Source: Flammeovirgaceae bacterium
Lineage (GTDB): Bacteria > Bacteroidota > Bacteroidia > Cytophagales > Cyclobacteriaceae
Direction: 5' to 3'
Length of the DNA stretch: 7,022 bases
NCBI GenBank assembly: GCA_003229495.1
Contig: QIEB01000123.1
Location: forward strand, 1-7,022
Part shown: piece after piece, positions 7,013 to 7,022 of the stretch
Position numbering within the stretch: position 1 is the first letter of the stretch
How the letters are laid out: every line of letters begins with the position of its first letter
Made by a program: the position numbers and the translations under genes
Notes under the pieces: generated by a model
Database searches by the model: none
Seen by the model: the letters and a program-made list of their open reading frames with translations, nothing else
Told to the model about the DNA's origin: nothing

Positions 7013-7022
7013 ATTTTCAACC

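Overview
The window reads as ordinary chromosomal sequence from a member of the Bacteroidota, probably marine or otherwise sodium-exposed. This is an inference. It rests on the moderately AT-rich composition, the AT-rich gene starts with no Shine-Dalgarno motif, the short intergenic gaps, the NhaC-type antiporter, and the look of the RNase D-like exonuclease and DUF4442 proteins. No rRNA, tRNA, phage, transposase or CRISPR signal was seen.

Layout. Positions 1-1948 hold a minus-strand pair. An NhaC-family Na+/H+ antiporter (1948 to 473) overlaps by 4 bp (ATGA) the start of a DEDD-type 3'-5' exonuclease gene, which runs off the left edge and is 3'-truncated here. A 111-bp divergent spacer (1949-2059) separates this pair from a plus-strand run. 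That run is a GcvT/aminomethyltransferase-family protein (2060-3277), a PYROXD2/CrtI-like FAD oxidoreductase (3274-4866) and a second, diverged FAD oxidoreductase of the same superfamily (4863-6401). The three genes are joined by two ATGA overlaps, so they are almost certainly one translationally coupled operon. A 101-bp spacer of octamer tandem repeats facing degenerate inverted copies (6402-6502) follows, and then a DUF4442 hotdog-fold thioesterase-like gene (6503-7012).

How the genes may work together. GcvT-fold proteins move one-carbon units to or from tetrahydrofolate, and the two flavoproteins are predicted two-electron oxidoreductases. No gcvH or gcvP and no carotenoid genes (such as crtB) are present. 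The trio is therefore better read as an uncharacterised oxidative, folate-linked module, for example demethylation or catabolism of a methylated or otherwise reduced substrate, than as glycine cleavage or carotenoid synthesis. The substrate cannot be read from the sequence. This trio is the best candidate for an undescribed system in the window. The repeat hairpin directly before the thioesterase start is the most interesting non-coding structure.
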